13,781 bases of DNA from Archaeoglobaceae archaeon (GCA_027016055.1 JALWBF010000031.1:515-14295); one strand, 5' to 3'; positions 1-7,540 are shown, counted from the stretch's first letter. Notes: generated by a model not told the origin, from the sequence alone. Translations and numbers: made by a program.

Positions 1-1163
1 CTTACAAACTTACCCTTAAGCCTGCGATAAAGTTCCTTAGCTCTGCCGTTCGTGAAATCCCTTTTCTCAATCGGCGTTCTATCGATTACTATCAACTTTC
101 CGAGATCCGAAGCATATAGTGCTGCCTCCAAATTCTTAAGATTTCCGTAGCCGAACGGGATATCTGCTAAAATCACCGTCTCGGCTTTTTCTATCAGCTT
201 TAAATTTCTCTCATGGGCTTCATCGCTTATCGGAGAAAAAGGAGCTTCGCTGACTATTTCGAAGCCTAAGCTTTTTGCTATCTCCCAATCCGTATCGAGG
301 ACGTTCAGAACTCCTGCGGAGCCTCTTTCAAGCTTGAGCATAAGCTTCGCACCGCTTCCTCCCCCGCAGATGATGTGAACCTTCGAATTTCCCACCTTCT
401 CAAGCTTCACCGGAAGGACGTAGAACTTCCCGGTAATCGGATTCCTTCTGACGATTACGTCGACATCGAAGACATCCCTTATCGCTTCCACAACCTCTTC
501 CGGCTTGCCAATCGCAACTATTTTACCATCTTTCATCAAAATAAGCTTAGAGCAGAACTGTAAAGCCAAATTGACGTCGTGAATTACGGCTATAACTAAA
601 ACTCCGCTATATGCTAGTTTCCTCAGCAGATTCATTATTTCGATTTGATGGTTTATGTCCAGATGGGCCGTGGGCTCATCCAAAAGCAGTATTTTCGGTT
701 CCTGAGCCAAGGCTCTTGCGATGATAACCTTCTGCAACTCCCCGCCGCTAAGCTCTCCAACGCTTCGCCCGATCAAATATTCGCATCCGACGGTTCTCAT
801 AGCTTTTAACGCTATCTCGAAGTCTCTCTCACTTTCAAGCTCGAATCTGCCCAAATGCGGAGTTCTCCCCATTAAAACGACGTCTTCAACCTTGAAATCG
901 AAGTTTGTCTGAAAATTTTGCGGAACCACCGCTATAATCTTAGCAAGTTCTTTAACATTCACTTCAGCGACGTTTTTTCCGTCCACGTAGATCACACCCC
1001 TTTTTGGCGTCAGAATCTTCGCGATCGTTCTTAGAAGAGTAGTTTTCCCGCTTCCGTTAGGGCCTATAATACCGATGAAATCCCCGGCTTCGGCTTCGAA
1101 GCTTATATCCTTAAGAACCTCTTCGATGTAGCCCGAGCTTACGTGCTTAAGTATGAGACGCAT
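1..1163 (-). CDS. ABC transporter ATP-binding protein, corrinoid/iron-siderophore type, with extra C-terminal domain (partial)
   Basis: This is the ATPase of an importer of the BtuCDF/FepBCDE type, which powers uptake of corrinoids or ferric chelates from the cytoplasmic face of the membrane. The gene runs leftward from an ATG at 1163 and leaves the window after 387 codons, so its end is not seen. Visible motifs are Walker A GPNGSGKTT (residues 34-42), Q-loop Gln82, signature LSGGE (138-142), Walker B ILLLDEP (158-164) and switch His195. The ABC domain ends near residue 230. At least 150 further residues follow, with a glycine-rich CGGGSGAK stretch (266-273) and alternating hydrophobic strands that look like a separate small-molecule-binding fold. 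Such long C-terminal extensions occur in some archaeal members of the family as I recall. The permease and binding protein would lie outside the window. No ribosome binding site precedes the ATG, and a TATA element 25 bases upstream suggests a leaderless mRNA. The substrate is an inference from family resemblance. Confidence 0.9.
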   Translation of the reverse strand, partial: MRLILKHVSSGYIEEVLKDISFEAEAGDFIGIIGPNGSGKTTLLRTIAKILTPKRGVIYVDGKNVAEVNVKELAKIIAVVPQNFQTNFDFKVEDVVLMGRTPHLGRFELESERDFEIALKAMRTVGCEYLIGRSVGELSGGELQKVIIARALAQEPKILLLDEPTAHLDINHQIEIMNLLRKLAYSGVLVIAVIHDVNLALQFCSKLILMKDGKIVAIGKPEEVVEAIRDVFDVDVIVRRNPITGKFYVLPVKLEKVGNSKVHIICGGGSGAKLMLKLERGSAGVLNVLDTDWEIAKSLGFEIVSEAPFSPISDEAHERNLKLIEKAETVILADIPFGYGNLKNLEAALYASDLGKLIVIDRTPIEKRDFTNGRAKELYRRLKGKFV

Positions 1164-1183
1164 GATTGATGTTCGGTTAAAGC

Positions 1184-1192
1184 CTTAAATAT
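1184..1192. promoter_or_regulatory. shared TATA-like element between the ABC ATPase and the helicase
   Basis: CTTAAATAT (plus strand) reads ATATTTAAG on the minus strand, and both fit an archaeal TATA box. Its centre (about 1188) lies 25 bases from the ATPase ATG on the minus strand and 27 bases from the helicase ATG at 1215. That is the spacing expected for leaderless transcripts in both directions. No other good TATA candidate lies in this 51-base gap. Confidence 0.5.
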
Positions 1193-1214
1193 CCATTTGC
1201 TCAATTTTATCGGA

Positions 1215-3902
1215 ATGCAAAAACTCGTCGAAGCCCTTAGGGAGATAGGGATCGAAAGGTTGAACGATCTTCAGAGGGTTGCGATTCCTAAGGTAGCTGA
1301 AGGTAGGGATCTGCTGATAGTTGCTCCGACCGGAAGCGGTAAGACGGAATGCGCCATTATTCCAATTTTAAATAAAATATTGAAAAATAAATATGAGGGC
1401 ATCGCTTTGATCTACATAACTCCTTTAAGAGCTTTGAATAGAGATATGCTTAGGAGATTCCATACGCTTGCAAGAAAGTTGGATTTAAGCATCGCTGTTA
1501 GGCACGGAGACACAGCTGAGATCGAAAGGCGGAAGCAGTCGTTAAAGCCACCTCAGATTCTCATCACAACCCCAGAAACCTTCCAAATTTTGTTCTTGGG
1601 AAGAAGGTTGAGGGAGTATTTGAGGAACGTTCGGTTCGTTGTGATAGATGAGGTTCACGAGCTTGCGGAATCTGAAAGGGGCGTTCAGTTAGCGGTTGCT
1701 TTGGAAAGACTAAAGGAGCTTACGAATTTCCAGATAGTCGGGTTATCCGCAACGGTCAAAAATGCTGAGGATGTGGCAAGATTCTTCGGAATTTCTGAGG
1801 TTCTAATTTGGAAGGGTAAGAAAGCATACGAATTTTACGTAATTAAGCCCGAGAAGGAAACGGACTTGGCGGAAAAGCTTGGGGTTAAAGAGGAATTTGC
1901 AAAGGAGCTCGAAGCTATAAGGGAGATAGTTGAATCTCACAAATCAGCGCTAATTTTTGTAAATACGAGGCAAACTGCTGAAGCTCTGGGGTTAAAACTC
2001 AAGCTGATTTTGGACGTTGAAGTTCATCACGGCTCTCTCTCAAGGACAGCGAGGATAGAGGCGGAAGAGAGGTTCGGTAAGGGTGAGCTCAAAGCCCTCA
2101 TCTGCACATCGTCGATGGAGCTCGGAATTGACATAGGGCACATCGATGTTGTAATTCAGTTCAACAGTCCGAGGGAAGTGAGCAGGCTCGTTCAGAGGGT
2201 TGGAAGGAGCGGGCATAGGGCTGATGAGACCTCGAGGGGTTTCGTGATTGCCGGGAACTTCGACGACATAATCGAATCTTGGGTCATAATTAAGAGGGCT
2301 GAGGAAGGCGAAATAGAAGAGACGAGAATGCACGAGTTAAGCTTGGATGTATTGGCGAATCAAATCTGTGCGATCGCATTGGAATACGGTCAAATCGATA
2401 CTGAAAAGTGCTACGAAATAATATCGAGGGCTTATCCGTTCAGAAATCTGAAATTCAAGGAGTTCGTTGAAGTTTGCAGCTTTTTGGCTGAGGATCGAGT
2501 TATCTCATTCGATGGCGAAATGATAAAGCCCACAAGGAAGACGAGGCGATACTTCTACGAAAACATATCGATGATTCCGGATGAAAGAAGGTTCAAGGTC
2601 ATCGACATAACTTCCGGAAGAACCATAGGCTACTTGGACGAGAGCTTCGTCTCATCCTTCGAAGGAAACGTCTTTGCTATGAAGGGCGAGCTTTGGAAGA
2701 TAGTGGCAATCGACGATAACGTTAAGGTTGAGCCCGTTAGGGAGGAGGGCGTCATTCCTTCTTGGGTTGGTGAGGAGATTCCCGTTCCATACGAGGTCGC
2801 TCAAGAAGTAGGGAGGGTTAGGGGATGGATAGCCGGGCTTATCGTTTCCGGAGTTGAGGAAGGGGAAATCGTCGAAATTCTTAAGGGAAAGTTTAGGACC
2901 AACGATGAAGCATGCAGAGAGGTTGTTTCGATTATAAGGGAGCAGATATTAAGGGGTTTTGCCGTCCCGACGGACTGCAGGATTACTATTGAGGGAAACG
3001 ATTTGGTCGTTCTTAACTGCTGTTTCGGGCATAGGGTCAACGAAACTCTTGCAAGAATCTTGGCATTGCTTCTATCCGCGAGAAAGGGTAGCAGCGTTGG
3101 CGTTGAGGTAGATCCTTACAGGATTAAGCTGACACCGGCGAAAGCGGAGGAGGTTGCGGAGATACTCAGATCAATTGAGCCGGATGCGGTTGAGTATCTT
3201 GCGGAAAGGGCTCTGATCGAAACTAAGCTCATGCAGCGGAAGATAGTTCATTGTGCAAGGAAGTTCGGCTACCTGAGTAAATCCGCAGATACAACGAAAA
3301 TAAATCTGAGAAGACTCGTTCTTAAACTCAGAGGAACGCCCATATACAGAGAAGCGCTCAGGGAGATATTCTTCGAAAAGATGGATGTTGAAAGGACAAG
3401 GGAGATCTTGCAGAAGGTTAAAGCCGGTGAAATACAGATTTCCGTTTACTCCGAACTTAGTCCGATTTCTAATGCTACGAGGAATCAGCTTACAGATCTT
3501 CTTATACCTTCGAAGCCGACTAAAGCGATATTGGACGTATTTAGGAGGAGGATCGAGGAAGAGGAGTGCATTCTTCATTGTCTTAACTGCGGATGCACGG
3601 TTAAGATGAAGGTTAAGCTAATCGAAAGCTTGGAGTGCGTAAGATGCAAGTCCAAGATGATAGCATGCATCAATGCCAAAAGAAGGCTTGAAGAGTTCAG
3701 TAAGAAAGAGTTGTTTAGAATCGCGAATCTTGTCATGTGCTACGGAAGGAAAGCGGTATATGCTTTGAATACATACGGCGTAGGAGCAGATACCGCATCA
3801 AAAATTCTTGCAAAGCCTTTCAGAAATGATGATGAATTCTTTGCGGAATTACTTGAAGCCGAAAGGAGATTTATAAGGACGAGAAGATTTTGGGATTTGT
3901 AG
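1215..3902 (+). CDS. lhr: Lhr-type superfamily 2 ATP-dependent helicase
   Basis: This is a large 3'-5' nucleic-acid helicase of the Lhr family, acting in repair, recombination or RNA handling. Using the ATG at 1215 (895 residues), visible motifs are APTGSGKT (37-44, Walker A), DEVH (145-148, Walker B), SAT (178-180) and VGRSGHR (about 328-334, motif VI). GRSGHR is characteristic of Lhr. The middle carries the winged-helix and Lhr-core region. The C-terminal part has a zinc-ribbon-like set, Cys789-X2-Cys792 and Cys808-X2-Cys811, with extra Cys at 785, 794 and 818. The length fits archaeal Lhr proteins (about 850-950 residues). A TTG at 1197 would add six residues, but the TATA element at 1184-1192 puts the transcript start near 1212-1216, so the ATG is preferred and the mRNA is probably leaderless. 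The 3' end overlaps cobA by 32 bases, tail to tail. I cannot assign it securely to the aLhr1 or aLhr2 subgroup. Confidence 0.9.
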   Translation: MQKLVEALREIGIERLNDLQRVAIPKVAEGRDLLIVAPTGSGKTECAIIPILNKILKNKYEGIALIYITPLRALNRDMLRRFHTLARKLDLSIAVRHGDTAEIERRKQSLKPPQILITTPETFQILFLGRRLREYLRNVRFVVIDEVHELAESERGVQLAVALERLKELTNFQIVGLSATVKNAEDVARFFGISEVLIWKGKKAYEFYVIKPEKETDLAEKLGVKEEFAKELEAIREIVESHKSALIFVNTRQTAEALGLKLKLILDVEVHHGSLSRTARIEAEERFGKGELKALICTSSMELGIDIGHIDVVIQFNSPREVSRLVQRVGRSGHRADETSRGFVIAGNFDDIIESWVIIKRAEEGEIEETRMHELSLDVLANQICAIALEYGQIDTEKCYEIISRAYPFRNLKFKEFVEVCSFLAEDRVISFDGEMIKPTRKTRRYFYENISMIPDERRFKVIDITSGRTIGYLDESFVSSFEGNVFAMKGELWKIVAIDDNVKVEPVREEGVIPSWVGEEIPVPYEVAQEVGRVRGWIAGLIVSGVEEGEIVEILKGKFRTNDEACREVVSIIREQILRGFAVPTDCRITIEGNDLVVLNCCFGHRVNETLARILALLLSARKGSSVGVEVDPYRIKLTPAKAEEVAEILRSIEPDAVEYLAERALIETKLMQRKIVHCARKFGYLSKSADTTKINLRRLVLKLRGTPIYREALREIFFEKMDVERTREILQKVKAGEIQISVYSELSPISNATRNQLTDLLIPSKPTKAILDVFRRRIEEEECILHCLNCGCTVKMKVKLIESLECVRCKSKMIACINAKRRLEEFSKKELFRIANLVMCYGRKAVYALNTYGVGADTASKILAKPFRNDDEFFAELLEAERRFIRTRRFWDL

Positions 3903-4620
3903 CGTTAATCTTCTTCGCAACTTTCACAACTTCTCCAACAACGATGAGCACTGGGCCGTTCACATTCTCTTTTTCAATAATATCGGCTATATTTTTCAGT
4001 GTGCCGAAAAATACTCTCTGATTTTTCAAAGTCCCGTTCTCTATAACCGCAATCGGCGTATCCGGGCTCCTACCAGCTTTAATTAAATTATTACAAATTT
4101 CTTTTATATTATTTCTTCCCATAAGAATTACAAGCGTTCCGTTCAAAATCGATTCACACCAGCTTTCTACACCATCCTTCCCGGTTACAACGAGTATTGA
4201 AGAAGATAGCTTGGGATGAGTAAGGGGAATTCCAGCAGAAGCCGGAACGGAGTTTATCGAGCTGACGCCGGGTATAACTTCGAAGGGTATGCCCTGACTC
4301 GCCAGAAACTCCGCTTCCACGCCGCCCCTCCCAAATACGAAGGGATCTCCACCCTTAAGCCTGACAACGACTTTTCCTTCCTTCGCAAGCTTTTTAAGCA
4401 GTTCGTTGATTTCTTTCTGCCTATATTCTCCTTTTTCACCGCACTTCTTTCCTACGTATATCAGTTCCTTCCCCATTTTCTTTAGCATCTCGATAATCTC
4501 ATCTCCAACGAGTCTGTCGTATAAGATAACGTCAGCTTCTTCTATAGCCCTCAAAGCTTTAATTGTGAGGAGTTCCGGATCCCCCGGTCCAGCTCCGACG
4601 ATGTAAACTTTACCGACCAT
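3871..4620 (-). CDS. cobA: Uroporphyrinogen-III C-methyltransferase (SUMT)
   Basis: This cytoplasmic enzyme uses S-adenosylmethionine to methylate uroporphyrinogen III at C2 and C7, giving precorrin-2, the branch-point precursor of sirohaem, cobalamin and archaeal haem. The 249-residue length matches stand-alone SUMT. Visible motifs are VGAGPGDPELLT (8-19), the VRLKGGDPFVFGRGG block (86-100) that forms the SAM pocket, PGVSS (117-121) and LVILMG (163-168). The block GIPLTHPKLSSS (130-141) has Pro where many SUMTs have Arg after Thr-His. The ATG at 4620 is preceded by AGGTGG a few bases upstream, a good ribosome binding site. The gene is divergent from dsrA, whose product needs sirohaem, so supplying that cofactor is the natural reading. 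From memory, Archaeoglobus fulgidus has a similar gene beside dsrA. It lacks a CysG-type dehydrogenase/ferrochelatase domain, so later sirohaem steps must be encoded elsewhere. Confidence 0.93.
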   Translation of the reverse strand: MVGKVYIVGAGPGDPELLTIKALRAIEEADVILYDRLVGDEIIEMLKKMGKELIYVGKKCGEKGEYRQKEINELLKKLAKEGKVVVRLKGGDPFVFGRGGVEAEFLASQGIPFEVIPGVSSINSVPASAGIPLTHPKLSSSILVVTGKDGVESWCESILNGTLVILMGRNNIKEICNNLIKAGRSPDTPIAVIENGTLKNQRVFFGTLKNIADIIEKENVNGPVLIVVGEVVKVAKKINATNPKIFSSL

Positions 4621-4773
4621 TCAACCACCTTTATTTAATCACAGCCTCAAGCCAACCTAAAACTTTTTTGTTTTTTAGATTGTAATTAAAGCCAATTTTA
4701 TCAAAGTCAATTTCGAAAATCTTATATATGATCTTATAAAGATAGATATTACAGCTAATCAGGAGGTGAACGG
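4621..4773. promoter_or_regulatory. cobA-dsrA divergent intergenic region
   Basis: This 153-base AT-rich spacer holds promoters for both directions. Toward dsrA there are two TATA-like boxes, each beginning ATCTTATA, at 4719-4726 and 4731-4738, repeated with 12-base spacing. The first would start transcription near 4750 and give a leader of about 23 bases holding the dsrA ribosome binding site. The second would start near 4763, inside that site. AGGAGGTGA at 4761-4769 is a near-perfect ribosome binding site for the dsrA ATG at 4774. On the minus strand, AGGTGG serves cobA, and TTTAATTAC (4682-4690 on the plus strand) is a weak TATA candidate. No RNA gene or ORF was recognised here. Confidence 0.6.
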
Positions 4774-6018
4774 ATGGCTGATGTCGAGTTGCCCGAGACT
4801 CCTTTGCTTGATGAATTAGAAAAAGGTCCGTGGCCCTCTTTTATAAAAGAGATTAAGAGAGCTGCAATTGAGCAAGAGAAGGCTATGAAAGCTGGTAAAA
4901 AGATTAAGCTACCTGGTGCCGCTAAGGGTCTTTTGAAGGTTCTTGAACTTGCATACGAGGAGAAGAGAACTCACTGGAAGCACGGTGGTATCGTTTCAGT
5001 TATCGGATACGGTGGTGGAGTTATCGGTAGATACTGTGACCTCGAAGATAAGGTTCCAGAAGTCTGGCACTTCCACACAATGAGAATTAACATGCCCGCT
5101 GGCTGGTTCTATCAAACGAAAGCATTGAGGGCTATTTGCGATGCTTGGGAGAAGTGGGGTTCCGGTTTGACGAACTTCCACGGTTCGACTGGAGACATAA
5201 TCTTGCTTGGAACCAGAACTGAGTATCTCCAGCCGATGACCAACGCTTTGGCATACCTCGATAAGCTCTATGGCTCGCCAGCGCCGTTTGACATCGGTGG
5301 TTCCGGTTCAGACTTGAGAACTCCTTCAGCGTGCATGGGTCCGGCGTTGTGTGAGTTCGCTTGCTACGACACATTGAAAGCGTGCTACGAGTTCACGATG
5401 AGATATCAGAACGAGCTCCACAGACCGATGTGGCCTTACAAGTTCAAGATCAAGTGCTCTGGATGTCCGAACGACTGTGTTGCTGCTAAGGCTAGATCGG
5501 ACTTCGCTATCATTGGAACTTGGAAGGACGAAATCCAGATCGATCAGGAAGCAGTTAGAGAGTATGCGAAGGTAATCGACATTGAAAAGCAGGTAGTTAA
5601 GAAGTGTCCAACTGGTGCAATTAGCTGGGATGGCAAGGAGTTGAAGATCGACAACAGAGAGTGCATAAGGTGCATGCACTGTATAAACGTGATGCCGAAG
5701 GCTTTGAAGCCGGGTAAGGAAAGGGGAGCTACGATTCTCATCGGCGGTAAGGCTCCGTTCGTGGATGGAGCGATCATCGGTTGGGTTGCAGTTCCATTCA
5801 TACCGGCGGACGAGTTAATTGAAAAGTGCTGTGAGATGCTGGAAGCTATCTGGGAGTGGTGGGACGAGGAAGGTAAGTTCAGAGAGAGAGTTGGAGAGCT
5901 CATCTGGAGAAAGGGTATGGATGAGTTCCTGAAGGTCATCGGTCAGAAGGCAGATGTTAGGATGGTTTACGCTCCGAGAAACAACCCGTTCATATTCTGG
6001 AGAGAGTTGCAGGAGTGA
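4774..6018 (+). CDS. dsrA: Dissimilatory sulfite reductase, alpha subunit
   Basis: DsrA pairs with DsrB as a cytoplasmic alpha2beta2 enzyme that reduces sulfite with six electrons at a sirohaem-[4Fe-4S] centre, the terminal step of sulfate respiration. The product is 414 residues, close to the roughly 418 of Archaeoglobus DsrA. Visible are the conserved HWKHGGIVSVIGYGGGVIGRY block (about 67-87), the sirohaem-cluster cysteines C187-X5-C193 and C231-X3-C235, and an inserted ferredoxin domain with C278, C297, C300 and C303. C197 and C228 are extra. The C-terminus ends shortly after the APRNNPF motif (400-406), and a LDKLYGSPA stretch (162-170) precedes the conserved FDIGGSGSD block; both ends of this comparison are from memory and need an alignment. 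A strong AGGAGGTGA site fixes the ATG at 4774. dsrB follows in the same operon. Confidence 0.98.
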   Translation: MADVELPETPLLDELEKGPWPSFIKEIKRAAIEQEKAMKAGKKIKLPGAAKGLLKVLELAYEEKRTHWKHGGIVSVIGYGGGVIGRYCDLEDKVPEVWHFHTMRINMPAGWFYQTKALRAICDAWEKWGSGLTNFHGSTGDIILLGTRTEYLQPMTNALAYLDKLYGSPAPFDIGGSGSDLRTPSACMGPALCEFACYDTLKACYEFTMRYQNELHRPMWPYKFKIKCSGCPNDCVAAKARSDFAIIGTWKDEIQIDQEAVREYAKVIDIEKQVVKKCPTGAISWDGKELKIDNRECIRCMHCINVMPKALKPGKERGATILIGGKAPFVDGAIIGWVAVPFIPADELIEKCCEMLEAIWEWWDEEGKFRERVGELIWRKGMDEFLKVIGQKADVRMVYAPRNNPFIFWRELQE

Positions 6019-6036
6019 TTTTGGGAGGTGTTTTGT

Positions 6037-7167
6037 GTGGTTGCGCAGGAAGTTGAGAAGGAACCGGAAGAGACTGTGGAGGTAAAAACAGATTTTGGAC
6101 CACCGCACTATGAGATAATGCTTCATCCGATAATTAAGAAGAACTACGGAAAATGGAAGTATCACGAAGTTGTTAGGCCGGGTGTCATTAAGAGAGTTGC
6201 GGAATCGGGAGACGTTCTATACGTCGTAAGATTTGGATCACCAAGGTTGCTCAGCATCTACACCGTCAGAGACATCTGTGACATTGCCGACAAGTATTCT
6301 GACGGCTATCTCAGATTTACGAGCAGAAACAATGTTGAGTTCTTCCTAACCGATCCTGACAAGATCGAGCCTCTCATTAAGGAAGTTCAGGAGAAGCTGG
6401 GATTCCCGTGCGGTGGAACTTGGGATGCTACGAAGGGTGAATACGGATTAACGAACATCGTTCACACTCAGGGTTGGGTTCACTGCCACACGCCGGCTAC
6501 GGACGCTTCGGGCATCGTGAAGTCGGTTATGGATGAGTTGTATGACTACTTCACAGACCACAAGCTCCCAGCCCTTTGCAGAATTTCACTGGCTTGCTGT
6601 GCGAACATGTGTGGTGCAGTCCATGCATCTGATATATCGATGGTCGGTGTTCACAGGAAGATACCCAGGATCGATGACGATGCTGTAAGGAGGACGTGTG
6701 AGATTCCATCAACTGTAGCCGCATGCCCAACTGGAGCTCTGAAGCCGGACATGAAAAGGAAGACGGTAATCTTGGACAAGGACAAGTGCATGTATTGCGG
6801 TAACTGTTACACGATGTGTCCGGGAATGCCGATCTTCAATCCAGAGAACGACGGTGTAGCGATCTTGGTTGGAGGTAAAATCTCAGATGCGAGGTATCCA
6901 CCACAGCTATCGAAGGTCGTAGTTCCATGGTTGCCGAACAACCCGCCGAGGTGGCCAGAGGTAGTTCAGACCGTCAAGAAGATCCTCGAGACTTGGGCAA
7001 CGCATGCTGAGAAGTATGAGAGAATTGCCGAGTGGGTTCACAGGATTGGCTGGGAGAGATTCTTTGAGCTGACTGGCTTGGAGTTCACTGAGAAGCTCAT
7101 CGATGACTATAAGAGAACACCATACATCTACGCATCATACAGAGCTTCGGCTGCATTCAGATGGTAA
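6037..7167 (+). CDS. dsrB: Dissimilatory sulfite reductase, beta subunit
   Basis: DsrB is the second subunit of the DsrAB sulfite reductase and provides the catalytically active sirohaem site in characterised enzymes. I chose the GTG at 6037 (376 residues). The ribosome binding site GGGAGGTG (6023-6030) lies six bases before it, whereas the upstream in-frame GTG at 6028 is part of that site. With this numbering, the sirohaem-cluster cysteines are C150 in the WVHCHTPA motif and C187, C188 and C192 in the LACCANMC motif. The ferredoxin domain has C230, C251, C254, C257 and C261 (CPTGAL and CMYCGNCYTMCPG). Starting near residue 18, the sequence closely follows Archaeoglobus DsrB; the first 15 or so residues form a Glu-rich tail that I do not recall in the A. 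fulgidus protein. The dsrA-dsrB spacer is only 18 bases. Confidence 0.97.
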   Translation: MVAQEVEKEPEETVEVKTDFGPPHYEIMLHPIIKKNYGKWKYHEVVRPGVIKRVAESGDVLYVVRFGSPRLLSIYTVRDICDIADKYSDGYLRFTSRNNVEFFLTDPDKIEPLIKEVQEKLGFPCGGTWDATKGEYGLTNIVHTQGWVHCHTPATDASGIVKSVMDELYDYFTDHKLPALCRISLACCANMCGAVHASDISMVGVHRKIPRIDDDAVRRTCEIPSTVAACPTGALKPDMKRKTVILDKDKCMYCGNCYTMCPGMPIFNPENDGVAILVGGKISDARYPPQLSKVVVPWLPNNPPRWPEVVQTVKKILETWATHAEKYERIAEWVHRIGWERFFELTGLEFTEKLIDDYKRTPYIYASYRASAAFRW

Positions 7168-7168
7168 A

Positions 7169-7180
7169 GTGTATATACAC
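7169..7180. repeat. perfect 12-base palindrome in the dsrB-dsrD spacer
   Basis: GTGTATATACAC is its own reverse complement. It begins one base after the dsrB stop codon and is followed by CTTTTTC and TTTTTATATT. It could be an internal TATA element: a start 26 bases on, near 7200, would give dsrD a 12-base leader holding GGTGA. It could equally be an RNA hairpin that lowers read-through into dsrD, or an operator. The sequence alone does not decide. Confidence 0.55.
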
Positions 7181-7211
7181 CTTTTTCAAATTTTTATATT
7201 GGTGACCTAAA

Positions 7212-7451
7212 ATGACTGAGGAGATTAATAAGGAGGAGTTGAAGCAGAAGGTTTTGGAGCATCTCGCAAAGAAGCCTTGGCAGGTTAGAGACCTTGCAAA
7301 AGTCTTGAGGGTCAAGAAGAGAGAACTCGATAAGATCGTTCAGGAGCTTATAAACGAAGGAAAGGCTGCGTATTGGTCTTCGGGTTCGACAACCTACGTA
7401 ACTACAAAGGAAAAGCTTGAAGAAATGGAAAAGAAAAGATCTGGAACGTGA
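7212..7451 (+). CDS. dsrD: DsrD, winged-helix activator of sulfite reductase
   Basis: DsrD is a small cytoplasmic winged-helix protein found beside dsrAB in sulfate reducers. Published biochemistry reports it as an activator of DsrAB rather than a DNA-binding regulator. The 79-residue length is typical. Residues 7-56 make the helix-turn-helix-like core, with the conserved KKPWQVRDLAK stretch (20-30), and AAYWSSGSTTYV (52-63) forms the aromatic-rich wing. The charged tail (64-79) is Lys/Glu rich. GGTGA at 7201-7205 is the ribosome binding site for the ATG at 7212. The gene is 44 bases downstream of dsrB on the same strand. Its stop codon lies within a 10-base-pair inverted repeat that probably ends the operon. 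Confidence 0.93.
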   Translation: MTEEINKEELKQKVLEHLAKKPWQVRDLAKVLRVKKRELDKIVQELINEGKAAYWSSGSTTYVTTKEKLEEMEKKRSGT

Positions 7452-7468
7452 TCTTTTCTATTCTTTTT
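7432..7468 (+). terminator. hairpin plus T-run at the end of dsrD
   Basis: AGAAAAGATC (7432-7441) and GATCTTTTCT (7450-7459) are perfect reverse complements with an 8-base loop. The dsrD stop codon TGA spans 7449-7451, at the loop and second arm. The T-rich ATTCTTTTT follows immediately. Archaeal termination relies mainly on T-runs, so the run is the likely signal; the stem may also protect the 3' end of the dsr mRNA. Confidence 0.6.
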
Positions 7469-7500
7469 ACACCACATTTTCAATTAAAAAAACAAAAAAA

Positions 7501-7537
7501 TTTAAATACATGCTGACTATAGCGTCAAAAGGGTGAT
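7501..7537 (+). promoter_or_regulatory. ferredoxin promoter and ribosome binding site
   Basis: TTTAAATA at 7501-7508, after an A-rich tract, is a TATA box. A transcript would start near 7530. GGGTGAT (7531-7537) then lies directly upstream of the ATG at 7541, giving a short leader. With the T-run that ends dsrD, this makes the ferredoxin a separate transcription unit. Confidence 0.6.
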
Positions 7538-7540
7538 ACT

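Noticed and set aside
1197..1214. TTG at 1197 as the helicase start
   Set aside because: It lies only a few bases from the TATA element, upstream of the expected transcript start; the ATG at 1215 has the right spacing.
3171..3578. A 135-codon open frame antisense to the helicase
   Set aside because: It lies wholly inside the Lhr coding region and has no family features.
4659..4680. CTAAAAC...TTTTTTAG as a hairpin or riboswitch ahead of cobA
   Set aside because: The arms are only about six A/T-rich pairs and no conserved riboswitch core is visible.
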